Below, piece by piece: positions 1 to 11,434 of a stretch of DNA of 64,000 nt. A program made the translations under genes and the position numbers. Origin of the DNA: Phorcus lineatus. Taxonomy: Eukaryota; Mollusca; Gastropoda; Trochida; Trochidae. The stretch spans positions 36,119,484 through 36,183,483 of the forward strand of contig OV121095.1 in assembly GCA_921293015.1 (NCBI GenBank), given 5' to 3'. The notes beneath the pieces are model-generated. The model saw nothing but the letters and a program-made list of their open reading frames with translations. It did not search any database and had not been told where the DNA came from. Within the stretch, counting starts at the first letter, position 1. The number at the start of each line of letters is the position of its first letter.

Positions 1-93
1 TGGCACAAAAATGTTCTCCGTGAATTTCATTGGAGGGCAATGGCTGTATGCTGGCATTGCAGGTGGCAGCTTTCTTCCGGTCACGTGACCTAC

Positions 94-187
94 CTTCACA
101 CGTGGGGCAGCACTGATCAGGACGTGTTATGGGAACCTCACAAGCAGGCCGGGGACACCTTTCAGATAGACACTGGATCTCGCCTTG
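94..187 (-). CDS. Chordin-like protein, exon for the C-terminal half of VWC domain 1 (partial gene)
   Basis: This minus-strand exon encodes 31 codons plus one base. It opens at a good acceptor (cctctgttgcag, then CAAGGC) and closes at donor GAAG|GTAGGT. The peptide begins QGEIQCLSERC and ends CCPTCE. It carries six cysteines in the spacing C-x4-C-x4-C-x9-CC-x2-C, which is the second half of a von Willebrand factor type C domain. Joined in frame (phase 0) to the exon at 778-890, it completes a ten-cysteine VWC module. VWC domains of chordin and chordin-like proteins bind BMP ligands outside the cell. The exon ends in phase 1, so the next exon lies left of this window and the gene is truncated here. 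The exon and domain are seen directly; the family name comes from motif recognition. Other VWC proteins (kielin, crossveinless-2) are less likely. Confidence 0.93.
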
Positions 188-541
188 CTGCAACAGAGGT
201 AGCCAATCAAAGTTCGTTTTGCTTTGATATAAATCTCATTTAAATCTGACGACCCTTATTGTCGTACCCAGGTCAATACTGCAGCGAGGTTCTAGTTGAA
301 GGGTCGAGCTGGTTTTAACGACATTAGATTTAATTATATCTATATCTATTATTCGTCAACTTGTAAGGAAATAGTCAAAGTAGTCAATGCTCAGTATGAG
401 GGCATTGTAACTAATTAAAGAGCTCATAGCAAACTGATATTTTGTAAACATCCATTCATGTCATGTATATATAGTTTTATCTATTGGGCAACAAACCCGT
501 TATTGTTGCATTTAAGTGGGCTACTAATTGAATAGTAAAAT

Positions 542-605
<64 letters not shown>

Positions 606-777
606 AATTAAGTATCTTTCAATTTTCAAAACTGTTTCTTCAAATGATACGTGTCGAACTCCTCGTCTACCAAATACAACTTGGTACAAGGACATGGTTT
701 AGGTCATTTGGCGATCAAACTGAATGATCATGACGCGCTCTAGTCACATGACCACAAGACTGTCACGTGACACTCAC
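188..777 (-). other. Intron 3 of the chordin-like gene (590 bp)
   Basis: The intron is bounded by donor CAG|GTGAGT at its 5' end (right) and acceptor TTGCAG at its 3' end (left). It is a phase 0 intron that splits the VWC domain. It holds only AT-rich sequence and the (TA)n tract at 544-600. Confidence 0.88.
544..600. repeat. (TA)n microsatellite, about 28 units
   Basis: An uninterrupted TA dinucleotide run inside intron 3. It is likely polymorphic and self-pairing. Confidence 0.97.
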
Positions 778-890
778 CTGGTTACATGTACAGTTGATGC
801 ATGGTTTGACAGTGGACTGGTAGGGTTCCAGGGACTGGTGCCATGTCTCACCAACCTCATAGCTCCGCCCGTTCAGAGTACATGTCACTC
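778..890 (-). CDS. Chordin-like protein, exon for the N-terminal half of VWC domain 1
   Basis: A 113-bp minus-strand exon lies between acceptor tctattcctgcag and donor CAG|GTGAGT. It supplies two bases to complete a codon and then 37 codons. The peptide starts VTCTLNGRSYEVGETWHQ, continues with SLEPY, and ends with a C-x2-C-x-C motif (CINCTC). The order Cys, Tyr, Gly-Glu-x-Trp-His, Leu-Glu-Pro-Tyr, then CxxCxC is the signature of the first VWC domain of chordin-like 1 and 2 proteins, where WH and LEPY are conserved. Incoming phase 1 matches the signal-peptide exon at 11,435-11,502, and outgoing phase 0 matches the exon at 94-187. The role by family is extracellular binding and modulation of BMP/TGF-beta ligands. 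No ORF longer than 60 codons covers it, because the coding part is short and has no start codon of its own. Confidence 0.94.
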
Positions 891-985
891 CTGCAGGAAT
901 AGAAAACACTTTGAAAAATGATTTGATTTAAGAGAATTAGTAAGGCAACGGTTTCGATTTTCACACTTTGTAGTTATGCTCCGGA

Positions 986-2650
986 TTCACTGAAATCATA
1001 CACCGGGGTCATGAATTGGAGTTATTCACTGAAATCATACACCGGGGTCATGAATTGGGGTTATTCACTGAAATCATACACAAGGGTCATGAATTGGAGT
1101 TATTCACTGAAATCATACACCGGGGTCATGAATTGGAGTTATTCACTGAAATCATACACCAGGGTCATGAATTGGGGTTATTCACTGGAATCATACACTG
1201 GGGTCATGAATTAGAGTTATTCACTGAAATCATACATCAGGGTCATGAATTGGAGTTATTCACTGAAATCATACACCGGGGTCATGAATTGGAGTTATTC
1301 ACTGAAATCATACACCGAGGTCATGAATTAGAGTTATTCACTGAAATCATACACCGGGGTCATGAATTGGAGTTATTCACTGAAATCATATACCGGGGTC
1401 ATGAATTGGAGTTATTCACTGAAATCATACGACAGGGTCATGAATTGGAGTTATTCACTGAAATCATACACCGGGGTCATGAATTGGGGTTATTCACTGA
1501 AATCATACGACAGGGTCATGAATTGGAGTTATTCACTGAAATCATACACCGGGGTCATGAATTGGAGTTATTCACTGAAATCATACAACGGGGTCCTGAA
1601 TTGGAGTTATTCACTGAAATCATACGCCGGGGTCATGAATTGGGGTTATTCACTGGAATCATACACCAGGGTCATGAATTGGAGTTATTCACTGAAATCA
1701 TACACCGGGGTCATGAATTGGAATTATTCACTGAAATCATACACCGGGGTCATGAACTGGAGTTATTCACTGAAATCATACACCAGGGTCATGAATTGGA
1801 GTTATTCACTGAAATCATACACCGGGGTCATGAATTGGAGTTATTCACTGAAATCATACGACAGGGTCATGAATTGGAGTTATTCACTGAAATCATACAC
1901 CGGGGTCATGAATTGGGGTTATTCACTGGAATCATACACCGGGGTCATGAATTGGAGTTATTCACTGAAATCATACACCGGGGTCATGAACTGGAGTTAT
2001 TCACTGAAATCATACACCAGGGTCATGAATTGGAGTTATTCACTGAAATCATACACCGGGGTCATGAATTGGAGTTATTCACTGAAATCATACGACAGGG
2101 TCATGAATTGGAGTTATTCACTGAAATCATACACCGGGGTCATGAATTGGAGTTATTCACTGAAATCATACACCGGGGTCATGAACTGGAGTTATTCATT
2201 GAAATCATACACCAGGGTCATGAATTGGAGTTATTCACTGGAATCATACACCGGGGTCATGAATTGGAGTTATTCACTGAAATCATACGCCGGGGTCATG
2301 AATTGGGGTTAATCACTGGAATCATACATCAGGGTCATGAATTGGAGTTATTCACTGAAATCATACACCGGGGTCATGAATTGGAGTTATTCACTGAAAT
2401 CATACACCGGGGTCATGAATTGGAGTTATTCACTGAAATCATACGCCGGGGTCATGAATTGGAGTTATTCACTGAAATCATACGCCGGGGTCATGAATTG
2501 GGGTTATTCACTGAAATCATACACCAGGGTCATGAATTGGAGTTATTCACTGAAATCATACACCGGGGTCATGAATTGGGGTTATTCACTGAAATCATAC
2601 ACCAGGGTCATGAATTGGGGTTATTCACTGAAATCATACACTGCAGTCAT
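986..2650. repeat. 39-bp minisatellite, about 42 copies
   Basis: The unit runs from CACTGAAATCATACACCGGG through GTCATGAATTGGAGTTATT. Because 39 is divisible by three, two plus-strand frames stay open for hundreds of codons: one 560 codons from 1,016, the other covering 1,362-2,312. They repeat the 13-residue peptides HELELFTEIIHRG and MNWSYSLKSYTGV. Variation falls at a few fixed positions (ACCGGGG, ACCAGGG, CGACAGG; GGAGT or GGGGT). The rare variant GAACTGG recurs at 1,754, 1,988 and 2,183, exactly 6 and 5 units apart, which points to block amplification. I treat the long ORFs as by-products, since there are no splice or promoter signals and the array sits in intron 2 of a gene on the other strand. 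Confidence 0.96.
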
Positions 2651-2805
2651 ACACTGGAATCATACACCAGGGTTAAACATAGGAGTCATTCACTGTAATC
2701 ATACACTAGGGTCATACACTTGAGTCATACACTTGGGTCATACACTTCATTCATACACCGGGGTCATACACTGGAGTCATACAATAGACTCATACACAAG
2801 GGGCA
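2651..2805. repeat. Degenerate 15-bp edge repeats of the 39-bp array
   Basis: A decayed zone where GTCATACACT plus a short variable tail repeats with a period near 15 bp (for example gtcatacacttgagtcatac). It is derived from the ATCATACAC part of the main unit. Confidence 0.75.
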
Positions 2806-3680
2806 TTCATCATATCAGCAGATCTTAGAAGAGGACTTTTCCAATGGTTCATTTAATTTTTTTTCCAGATGATGTTATCAAATGATATTAATGGATGAAT
2901 TTTCAACGTGGTATCGTTTTCCAATGTCATTCTCTCAAATGATGGTTAAATCAGAATTAAGCCTTTTTAAAGATTTTCAAGGCGGAGATTTAAAGCTAAG
3001 ACGGAGCACTTCGATTTGTCACAATACCTGTCATTCTGCATGCATGTAATTAATATGATTGATGAATGGAGAGAGACAGCGTGGTCTGTCGCCAGTAAGA
3101 CTGTGTTATTCATATCTTATTCGAACTTAAAACAAAACTAGCACATGCGACCAAAGTATGCCAATTTACGAAAGCTTCACTCTTTCATAGTTGTATCTTA
3201 CATAATCAAAATATCCAAAAAAAATCAAACCCTGTCTGTGAAATCTTTCCTTTTCGCAGCAAGACATGTTTTGACAATGTTAGGCGTTTCAATATTCATT
3301 GTCTGAAGGCTCTTTTTTCGAATAAAATAAGCTTATATGCTTCGTTGTATCTATATTTACTTGATTGCCAAGCAAACAGCAATTGCCACGTAGACATTGA
3401 AAAAACCTATGAATAAGAAACCATTAACTGCATCGTGCAAACCTTGGCTTTTTTCAATAAAACAATATTGACGTCACAACGTCCATCATGCGCGTGTCAT
3501 CACCATACCAAAATGATAATAAAGTCGGGTAATAACTATGATTTCATGTTTGAGACATTGTTCAGAATGTCATTAAACTTTGAAGTAACAATATTACTCT
3601 TTCAATAAAAATATCTATTATATCATGAATCAATAATCAATAATTATCTACACAAAGTCATCTATGAACAAGAGTAAAAA
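2806..3680. other. Intron 2, AT-rich, no feature recognised
   Basis: No ORF, exon-like block or repeat family was recognised. It is plain AT-rich intronic sequence between two minisatellites. Confidence 0.6.
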
Positions 3681-3681
3681 A

Positions 3682-4234
3682 AGAATCATGGTAATTATCT
3701 TCACTGAATCAAAACTGAATCATGGTAATTATCTTCATAGAATCAACACTGAATCATGGTAATTATCTTCATAGAATCAACACTGAGTCATGCTAATTAT
3801 TTTCACAGAATCAACACTGAATTATGCTAATTATTTTCACAGAATCAACATTGAATCATGGTAATTATCTTCACTGAATCAAAACTGAATCATGGTAATT
3901 ATCTTCATAGAATCAACAATGAATCATGGTAATTATCTTCATAGAATCAACACTGAATTATGCTAATTATCTTCACAGAATCAACATTGAATCATGGTAA
4001 TTATCTTCATTAAAATCAACACTGAGCCATGCTAATTATTTTCATAGAATCAACACTGAATTATGCTAATTATCTTCACAGAATCAACATTGAATCATGG
4101 TAATTATCTTCACTGAATCAAAACTGAATCATGGTAATTATCTTCATAGAATCAACACTGAATCATGGTAATTATTTTCATAGAATCAACACTGAATTAT
4201 GCTAATTATCTTCACAGAATCAACAATGAATCAT
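3682..4234. repeat. 34-bp minisatellite, about 16 copies
   Basis: The unit is GAATCATGGTAATTATCTTC followed by ATAGAATCAACACT. Variants (TTATGCTAATTAT, TTTTCACAG, TCACTGAATCAAAA) recur in runs, for example the block beginning near 3,682 is echoed near 3,853 and 4,092. This suggests higher-order duplication. Its unit is unrelated to the 39-bp array. Confidence 0.93.
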
Positions 4235-4449
4235 AGGATCATGATTTCATACGTTTTTAATGATCATTAAGTCATAAAATCATAACTTCGTGGCTTGTAG
4301 TTGAACATATCATAGAATATAATATTATGTAGATGGTACTTTGATGTCGTAGTGTGTGTCACGTTATATATTTAGAAAAAATCATTTGTAAGGAGTAAAA
4401 CTCATTCAAAATATGAAACAGATGGAATTTGAATTGTACAACGTCCTCG

Positions 4450-5100
4450 GTGATGACATGGAATTGTAGTGTCATCTGTTTTATGTCAGAACATTTAAAG
4501 GTAATTGTTTTTATTCATTTCATGCATTGTAGGGTCATCTTTTTTATGACAGAACATTTTAGGGTAATTTTTTTTATGTCAGAACATTTTAGGGACATCT
4601 TTTTTATGTCATAACATTTTAAGGTTGTCTTTTTCTATTCATCGAATTGTAGGGTAATCTTTCTTTATTCATCGCATTGTAGCGTCATCTTGTTTTATTC
4701 GTTACATTGTAGGGTCATCTTTTTTATGTCAGAACATTTTAGGGTCATCTTCTTTATGTCATCGCATTGTAGGGTCATCTTTTTTATTCATCGCGTTGTA
4801 AGGTCATCCTCTTTTATTCATCGCATTGTAGGGTCATCTTTTTTATGTCAGAACATTTTAGGGTCAACTTTTTTTTATGTCACCGCATTGTAGGGTCATC
4901 TTTTTTTATTCCTCGCATTGAAGGGTCATTTTTGCTATGCCAGAACATTGTAGGGTCATCTTTTTTATTCATTCCTTTTAAGGGTCATCTTTTTATGCCA
5001 TAGCATTGTAGGGTCATCATTTTATGCCATAGCATTGTAGGGTCATCTCTTTTATGTCAGAACAGTTAAGGGTCATCTTTTTTTTATGTCATCGCATTGT
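4450..5100. repeat. Minisatellite with units of about 30-33 bp, about 20 copies
   Basis: The repeated core is ATTGTAGGGTCATCTTTTTT followed by ATGTCAGAAC or ATTCATCGC. Unit length varies mostly through T-tract length. Plus-strand ORFs here (4,429-4,614 and 4,690-4,893) are repeat translations, not genes. Confidence 0.9.
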
Positions 5101-5104
5101 GATT

Positions 5105-5310
5105 CAAATTCCAACCACGGCGAGGGTGAGGCACAGGTAAGACGCAGGTACATTCACACCTGTGGGGACTGTGAGGAGCCTTGAGACGCCAGGTAGGTAT
5201 ATAAGACTCCAGGTGAGAGGTCCGCCCGAGACTCTCAGGCCTCGCCTATCAATCATACATACTGTACTTACACGGCTTGTGCACTCTTTGGCCTGGGGTA
5301 GAGTCGGACT
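5105..5310. promoter_or_regulatory. GC-richer patch with TATA box and CAGGT/CACCTG motifs
   Basis: Inside AT-rich intron 2 this 200-bp patch is GC-rich and has a TATA-box match (TATATAAG, 5,198-5,205). Repeated CAGGTA/CAGGTG/CACCTG motifs lie within 60 bp on both sides. It could be an internal promoter or an enhancer of the chordin-like gene, on either strand. No coding exon is visible next to it. Confidence 0.3.
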
Positions 5311-5945
5311 ACGCTTCGTTATTATGACAATAACTGGTTCATCAAATGTAGTTCATCAAAAAGGGATAGGCCCATAACTGTGGTTCTGAATGTTAAAAAC
5401 CGTAGGCTGAGATTATTTCTACGTACTCTATTGGTAATTGCCAGCCGCTCGTCGTTGTGATAGCCTGCTGTTATCATATTAATTTAAACGTTAATTTAAA
5501 GTTGGTTATTTCTCCTTTGTTCCTGGTTTTTCGAGTAGATAATGATATCACAATATTGTGAAATTTGTTATTGGCAAGAGGTTCTGTGACGTTTTTCAAA
5601 AGAAATATATGTATTCCTCGAAATCTTCAGAACCTTTTTAGAAAAATGTACGCAATGACTATGACTGCGAAATCATTGAAGCTCTCGTAAAGTTCCCATG
5701 TTTCCAAGGAATCGAATTTTGGAATGAGTAATCTACTTTAACATTCAACAGTTTAGGCAGAGTTATCATGTAAAAGGAAGATCTTATGACTTCATGTAGT
5801 TGAGATGTCGCGGAGGTAACATAGAGCGAAAGTTTAAAAAAAAAAATCTAGCGTTAGTATACTAGTTTACATTCTTAAACTGTTATCCACCTTGAACTTA
5901 TATACAAATAAACTGATGTAAGTTTAATTAACTCTGACAAAAGTA
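5311..5945. other. Intron 2, nothing recognised
   Basis: AT-rich sequence without exon signals or repeats that I can identify. Confidence 0.55.
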
Positions 5946-5961
5946 TTATTGTATAGTTGTC

Positions 5962-6060
5962 CAGCTGCAGCCTGGTGGTCGAGTAGATATGCTACGGTTT
6001 AGTCGGTGCTTGCGATTGTTGACGAGGATGTGGGTTCGAATCCCACAAGAGAATAAACTC
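5962..6060 (+). repeat. tRNA-like SINE head, probably degenerate
   Basis: An A-box-like stretch (GTGGTCGAGTAGATATGCTA) is followed about 50 bp later by an exact B-box context, GGGTTCGAATCCCAC. This is the internal pol III promoter layout of tRNA genes and tRNA-derived SINEs. A cloverleaf with a paired acceptor stem is not evident, so I favour a SINE remnant over a functional tRNA. Confidence 0.4.
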
Positions 6061-7390
6061 GAAATAGGATAAAAAATTACTATCGCAGATGGTGTGCTCA
6101 AGAACACATCGATGTTGTCACACAATTTTGTGCAAAAATATCAATGATACGTTCAGACTAAAGTACATGCATCATTATTACATATTCAGCCACATATCTA
6201 ATGTGTAAACAATACTGTAATCGTCAGACAAAACTGTCACATATTTATTCCCCGTAGTTAATTTAACAAAACGAACAAAACCTCCAAGTTGCATTAGTTT
6301 CGTAAGCCGTATATGACGCGTTGAGAATAAATAGTCGCCGACAAAGAATTTTGCTCGATTCTTATCTAGGCGTGGTAGACACAAGACTGAATCATGGAAC
6401 AATAGGAGGGCCTGCGCTAGTAGTTGGGGTCCCCCCTTGTCTGCCTCTCTTGGCTAAACTGCCGTACTTGGGAGACTGAGATGTTATCGCTGTCTACATT
6501 ACAGGCCTGTCAATATATCTCTAGACTATGACAAGGAGACTACCTTTCTCCGTTTCTTTTCACTGTCAAGAAAAATGTTTTGTAGGTTTTGTATATATGT
6601 GGCAGATACCATCGCTTGATTGTTTCTAATGCGGATGGCTGAAAAGACAGATTTGATAAATTGTCCAAATTGTCCCAAAGAGTCTGTTAGGCGTTGCAGT
6701 CTGTTGTCGTTGTCGTCAACCCTGGACGATTGTAATCTGGCGCTTGTTTCTGACTGGCTGCGAGTTGGGGTACTGTCTGAGTGGGGTTGATATCATCAGC
6801 TAAACACCGGCTTAGGCGGAATATACATTTGATGTGGGGTAATAACACGGGGCTAGTGACAGGGACTAAAGACTGGATGACGGGCTCGTTCTTCAATGTG
6901 GCATTGTTATCTCCCTGAAGGCTCGTACATTAAAACACAATTACTCTGCAGATCGCTTGAGATTATACCGATGGCAACAAAAAGAATGTTTAAGAATATA
7001 AATGCAGAATGGAGTTTAAGCTGCCAACAGAAAGCAGATTTTGCCTTTTCTTTAGAGTCGAGTCTTTTGCAATTACAGTTACAAGTGACCCTATGGAACT
7101 CTTTTTCTTTGTTAGATTTCAATATCCATTCTCTTCCATTTCGAATGAAAGTAGATAAGAATGCTTATGTAAAGGGTTATGGTATAATCAAACTTGCAAT
7201 TTCCTTGCTTGTCTCATGCCGTGAACAGAATATAGTTCTTTTCTCTTTAAGCTTGTCTTGTTTTTGTCTTTTTCAGAGGTTTTGCAGATTTATTTTGTTT
7301 CACCTTTAGGTGAGATTTAGTTTTATTGCCTTTAAAGTGATAATGAATACTGATTATAATGCTCTTATGTGACCCCATCTTCTCCCGAAT
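6061..7390. other. Intron 2, nothing recognised
   Basis: It contains only short ORFs on both strands (for example 6,896-7,309 plus) with compositions expected by chance in AT-rich DNA. No splice-flanked coding block was seen. Confidence 0.5.
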
Positions 7391-7562
7391 GGCTTTAAAT
7401 TGCACCAGTCTCTATCACTAGCTAATTCAAACCTTGCTGCCAACCAGTCAAAGTTCGTGTTTTAAGTGCAACACCCTCTTCGGCGAAAATTTGTAATTCT
7501 GATATGATTTCTCATTGGACTATCGCGATCCGTCGCAGCAGCCTAGACCACAAGCACGGAGA
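7391..7562 (+). repeat. Dispersed repeat, copy 1 (inverted partner at 44.2 kb)
   Basis: About 170 bp starting TTTAAATTGCACCAGTCTC and including CTTGCTGCCAACC, CACCCTCTTCGGCGAAAA and ACTATCGCGATCC. The same blocks in the same order occur on the minus strand at 44,165-44,340 at roughly 80% identity by eye. The family is unassigned. Confidence 0.75.
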
Positions 7563-10120
7563 AGTACGGGAAATGTCGTCCCCCAGTGCTACTCTCTGAC
7601 GAAGAGACTGAGAAGTACACAATGACTGTCATTGATGGACTCTACACTACTTGTAATGCTTAAGCTATTCTCGAGTTTATTCTCCTGATCTAATTGTACT
7701 CTTAACTTTTCTCGCATTTCCTTGTACTCTCCTTTGGAGGAATAAAAGTGTGTATATATAACAGTTGACTTTTGTTTAGTTACTAAAGTGTTATCCCCTC
7801 AATTGAAAGAATGTGACATCGCATTACAGCAACCAAAATTTGTTTTCATTTTTCATTATAAGATTACTTGGAGTCTTACATCAAAACAGCAATTGTAAAA
7901 GCAGTTATCCAAAGACTTTAGTGATAAATGTTTTGCGTTTCTAGACTGTTAGGTGATTGTTCTGCCTGTTTGCTTGACTATATAGTTTTCTTCTTTCCTA
8001 GCAGAGCCATTTTGCTGTTCAAAAACTCTGGGGTGCTTAATTAAGTTCTTTGTGTATATAATACATAATTGTTTTTTACACTTGTGTTTCATAAACGCTG
8101 AAGTGGTGATAATCTTGAACTCTTCCATCGGTTTGATAGTTTCCATTTGGATTGCATAAAATCATTAAACCATACATAACGTTGTTAATATCACAGGTAA
8201 GTTTTACAGTTTCTTATGTTTGTATCACATTAGACTGTGTCCGTAGGAGAATGCTTTATATGATACAAGCACCAATATTGTCAGAAACCAATTGGTTTAA
8301 TTTATGAGGTCAAATCATACGTGAAAAAACATTCAACACGTCTGAACTAGACATACTGTTCTTTGTACACATTATTTGACCCCAGCAATAAAACATGTAC
8401 TAGAACAGATCATTGTATGATCCATAGGCTTTAATAAGGTCAGAATGATTCATCGTGGGGGTTTTAAAAGTCATGAGAAAGTCATGTCACTCCTCATGGC
8501 AGACCGAAACCACATCCCAAAACAGTTTAGAAGTATCTTTGTCGCCGACATGGCCGACACGACTCCAGTGAGTCCGGCATATCGGAGACGAATACACCCG
8601 AACATCTCCAGGTATTTACACAAGCGAGACAGGCAAACCACAAAGAGAGTTATACCTTTTAAACGACTCATAGTAATTGTATCCGGTGATTGAGTCTCGA
8701 GTCAAACGTCAGCATACTGTGTCTATGGGGGCGGGCGAAGGGGCCATCTTATCTCCTACACGTGGCCCAGTCGCCTTCAAAAGGAGCGCTTCAAGTGAAG
8801 CTATGGTGAAACCGCAAGTCAGGATTAGGCCTATTGTGAGAATGGGCTTACTGACTATACGATAATTGACCCTGTCTGGAGGAACTGTAAAGCGGATTAC
8901 CTCTATTTGTTGTATATTAAGAAGAAAATACCAAATATTTACTCAGGTTGTATACAGACTAAGCTGGGGGTATACAGTCTCGTCATTACAGCAAAGCAAA
9001 CTCCCCCGGTGTCATCAATACAGGGGAACTGGAGACACGTACAGAATAAAAACTGGTAATTAAGCGGGCACCTGTCCATACAACCAGTCAGTAATTCATT
9101 GATTTATAAATATAATTTTGTAACGTAAATTTTCTCATAATCATATCTCTTATTCTTGAAACCCTCTTGAAAGTCAGTTCGTAGTTCGTGTCATGCTCTC
9201 TAAACAAAGATAGCTCAGGTCATTCTTCCCACGTATACGCTGTTACAAGAGCAGCGGTTTAAGAGCTAGAATACGATATCCTGATTGGTTGCAATCGAGG
9301 ATTATTGATGCCAGAATTGTGGACATTCGATCGGTTCGGGTAACCGGACTGGAAAAAAATTCACCAGTGCGACGGAAAAGACGAAAGTCAGTCGGTTATG
9401 TTAAACGGTATTTGACTGGATGAGGACTCGTTTCCAGTGTTGTAGATTTTCACCACTAAAGGTTTTGATAGGAACGAGAAATTTGGCCGAGAAATCTTCG
9501 TATTAAGACAGAGGTTGTATAGGAATTTATTTTTGTCATTAATTGATTTAAGTTTTTTGTTGAGAAGAAATCGATTTTGAATAAGGTTAACAAGAGTGAG
9601 TGCATAAACAATTAATTTGATTTTATTTGTAGCTCGAAATTCTAAAGCTGGATTTTCCAATCTAAATGACATGCAAACTCCATGAGTTCGTAAAACAATG
9701 AAGTATAGGTCGCCTGTCAACAATTGTTATTTGGTCAATTCGTCATCAAAATTAATTTTGGTCACTTAATTATGCCCTTTGAACTTTGAACTTTGTCTCA
9801 TGCGCAGTTTAATTTAGTTTTTTTTAACTTAGTAATATTGTTTTCGAGGAGATCAGTAAAACGTAATACAAGACATATAACAATTACCCAAGAAAAGTGA
9901 AGGCTTGTTGATATTCGTACAAATGAATTAGTTCAAAGATTTTTTTCAAGTCAGACTTAAAGAACAATGGAAACCTGTTAAATGTCTATTTCAATCCTCA
10001 ATTTTTTTCATGAATTTCAATCATTTTTAATAACTGTACGGTCAGTTCAACGTACTGGAACAAGAGATGTAAATGGTTGGGTATTGTCATTCCATGAATG
10101 CGATATGGAGACTAGATGCT
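7563..10120. other. Intron 2, nothing firmly recognised
   Basis: ORFs at 8,445-8,693 (plus), 8,866-9,063 (plus) and 9,388-9,723 (minus) have no domain I know and no convincing splice sites. A slightly GC-richer interval lies at 8,490-8,780. The rest is AT-rich. Confidence 0.45.
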
Positions 10121-10124
10121 ACGT

Positions 10125-11115
10125 GTTATGAAGAAAGCTTGTCATGTATTCTGAAGAAAAGTTGTATTGATTTCTAAAGGATATTTGTAAAGATTCCTAA
10201 AGGATAGCTGTAATGTATTCTGAAAACTAGTTATCATGAATTCTGTAGAAAAGTTGTCATGATTTCTAAAGTATATCCATCAAGATTTCTAAAAATAGCT
10301 GTCATGTATTCTGAAGAGTAGATGTCATGTATTCTGAAGAGTAGATGTCATGTATTCTGAATACTAGTTGTCATGTATTCTGAAGAGTAGATGTCATGTT
10401 TTCTGAAGACTAGTTGTCATGTATTCTGAATACTAGTTGTCATGTATTCTGAAGAGTAGATGTCATGTTTTCTGAAGACTAGTTGTCATGTATTCTGAAG
10501 AGTAGATGTCATGTATTCTGAATACTAGTTGTCATGTATTCTGAAGAGTAGATGTCATGTATTCTGAAGACTAGTTGTCATGTATTCTGAAGAGTAGATG
10601 TCATGTATTCTGAAGACTAGTTGTCATGTATTCTGAAGAGTAATGTCATGTATTCTGAAGAAAAGTTGTCATAAATTCTAAAGGATATTCGTCAAGATTT
10701 CTAGAGGATAGCTGCCATGTATTCTGAAGACTAGTTGTCATGTATTCTGAAGAGTAATGTCATGTATTCGGAAGAAAAGTTGTCATGATTGCTAAAGGAT
10801 ATACATCAAGATTTCTAAATGTAGCTATCATGTATTCTGAAGACTAGTTGTCATGTATTCTGAAGAGTAATGTCATGTATTCTGAAGAAAAGTTGTCATG
10901 ATTTCTAAAGGATATCCATCAAGGTTTCTAAAGGATAGCTGTCATGTATTCTGAAGAGAACATATCCGCATTTTAAAGAATATATTATGGGTGCCATGGT
11001 TTGTAAATTATAGCTTTTATGTTTTCTCAAGAGTACCTGTCATGTATTCTAAAGAGTACCTGTCATGAATTTGAAGCGTAGATGTCATGATATCTAAAGG
11101 AAAGCTGTAACATAT
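10125..11115. repeat. 23-bp minisatellite with interspersed longer units
   Basis: The core unit TGTCATGTATTCTGAAGAGT plus AGA alternates with a form ending ACTAGT. Less regular units (TTTCTAAAGGATATCCATCA) are interspersed at both edges, and a block of about 110 bp is itself repeated near 10,650, 10,760 and 10,870. It is the fourth array in intron 2. Confidence 0.93.
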
Positions 11116-11434
11116 TCTTAAAGATGGCATGTGCTCTTAAGGACACATGACCTATACTAAATTTAAGTTTTGGGACAATCTTTCTTAAAATCTTTGTTCA
11201 AATCAAATTTGAAGATTTGTCTTTTCTCGTAAGCTATTTCTGTCATGTTAATTCCATCATAGAGTTCAAGCGCCTTACGTAATTTCTCACCACTTACCAG
11301 TTTCTCACTGCACTCGATGATATTCGGCAAAACAAATGAGATAGTCATTTATATGTATCATATAGAATCGAATTATCAATAAAAATGGAAAAAACTGAAT
11401 TGAATAGTTCCAGTACGTGAAAAGTACAACTCAC
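11116..11434. other. Intron 2 next to exon 2; minus-strand ORF of doubtful status
   Basis: A minus-strand ORF (11,348-11,163, 61 codons, ending KDFKKDCPKT) lies directly downstream of exon 2. No acceptor gives the phase 1 continuation from exon 2 with a good polypyrimidine tract. Only a weak site (ttaacatgacag) would join in frame and add a short tail ending in a stop. I regard this as intronic, or at most a minor truncated isoform. Confidence 0.35.

Noticed and set aside
1016-2698. 560-codon ORF with 13-residue repeats, looking like a repeat protein
   Set aside because: It is the direct translation of a 39-bp minisatellite that stays open in two frames at once, lies in an intron on the opposite strand and has no start context, promoter or domain.
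11163-11348. 61-codon minus ORF as the next exon after the signal-peptide exon
   Set aside because: No acceptor with a good pyrimidine tract gives phase 1 continuity, whereas the exon at 778-890 joins in phase and supplies a full VWC domain.
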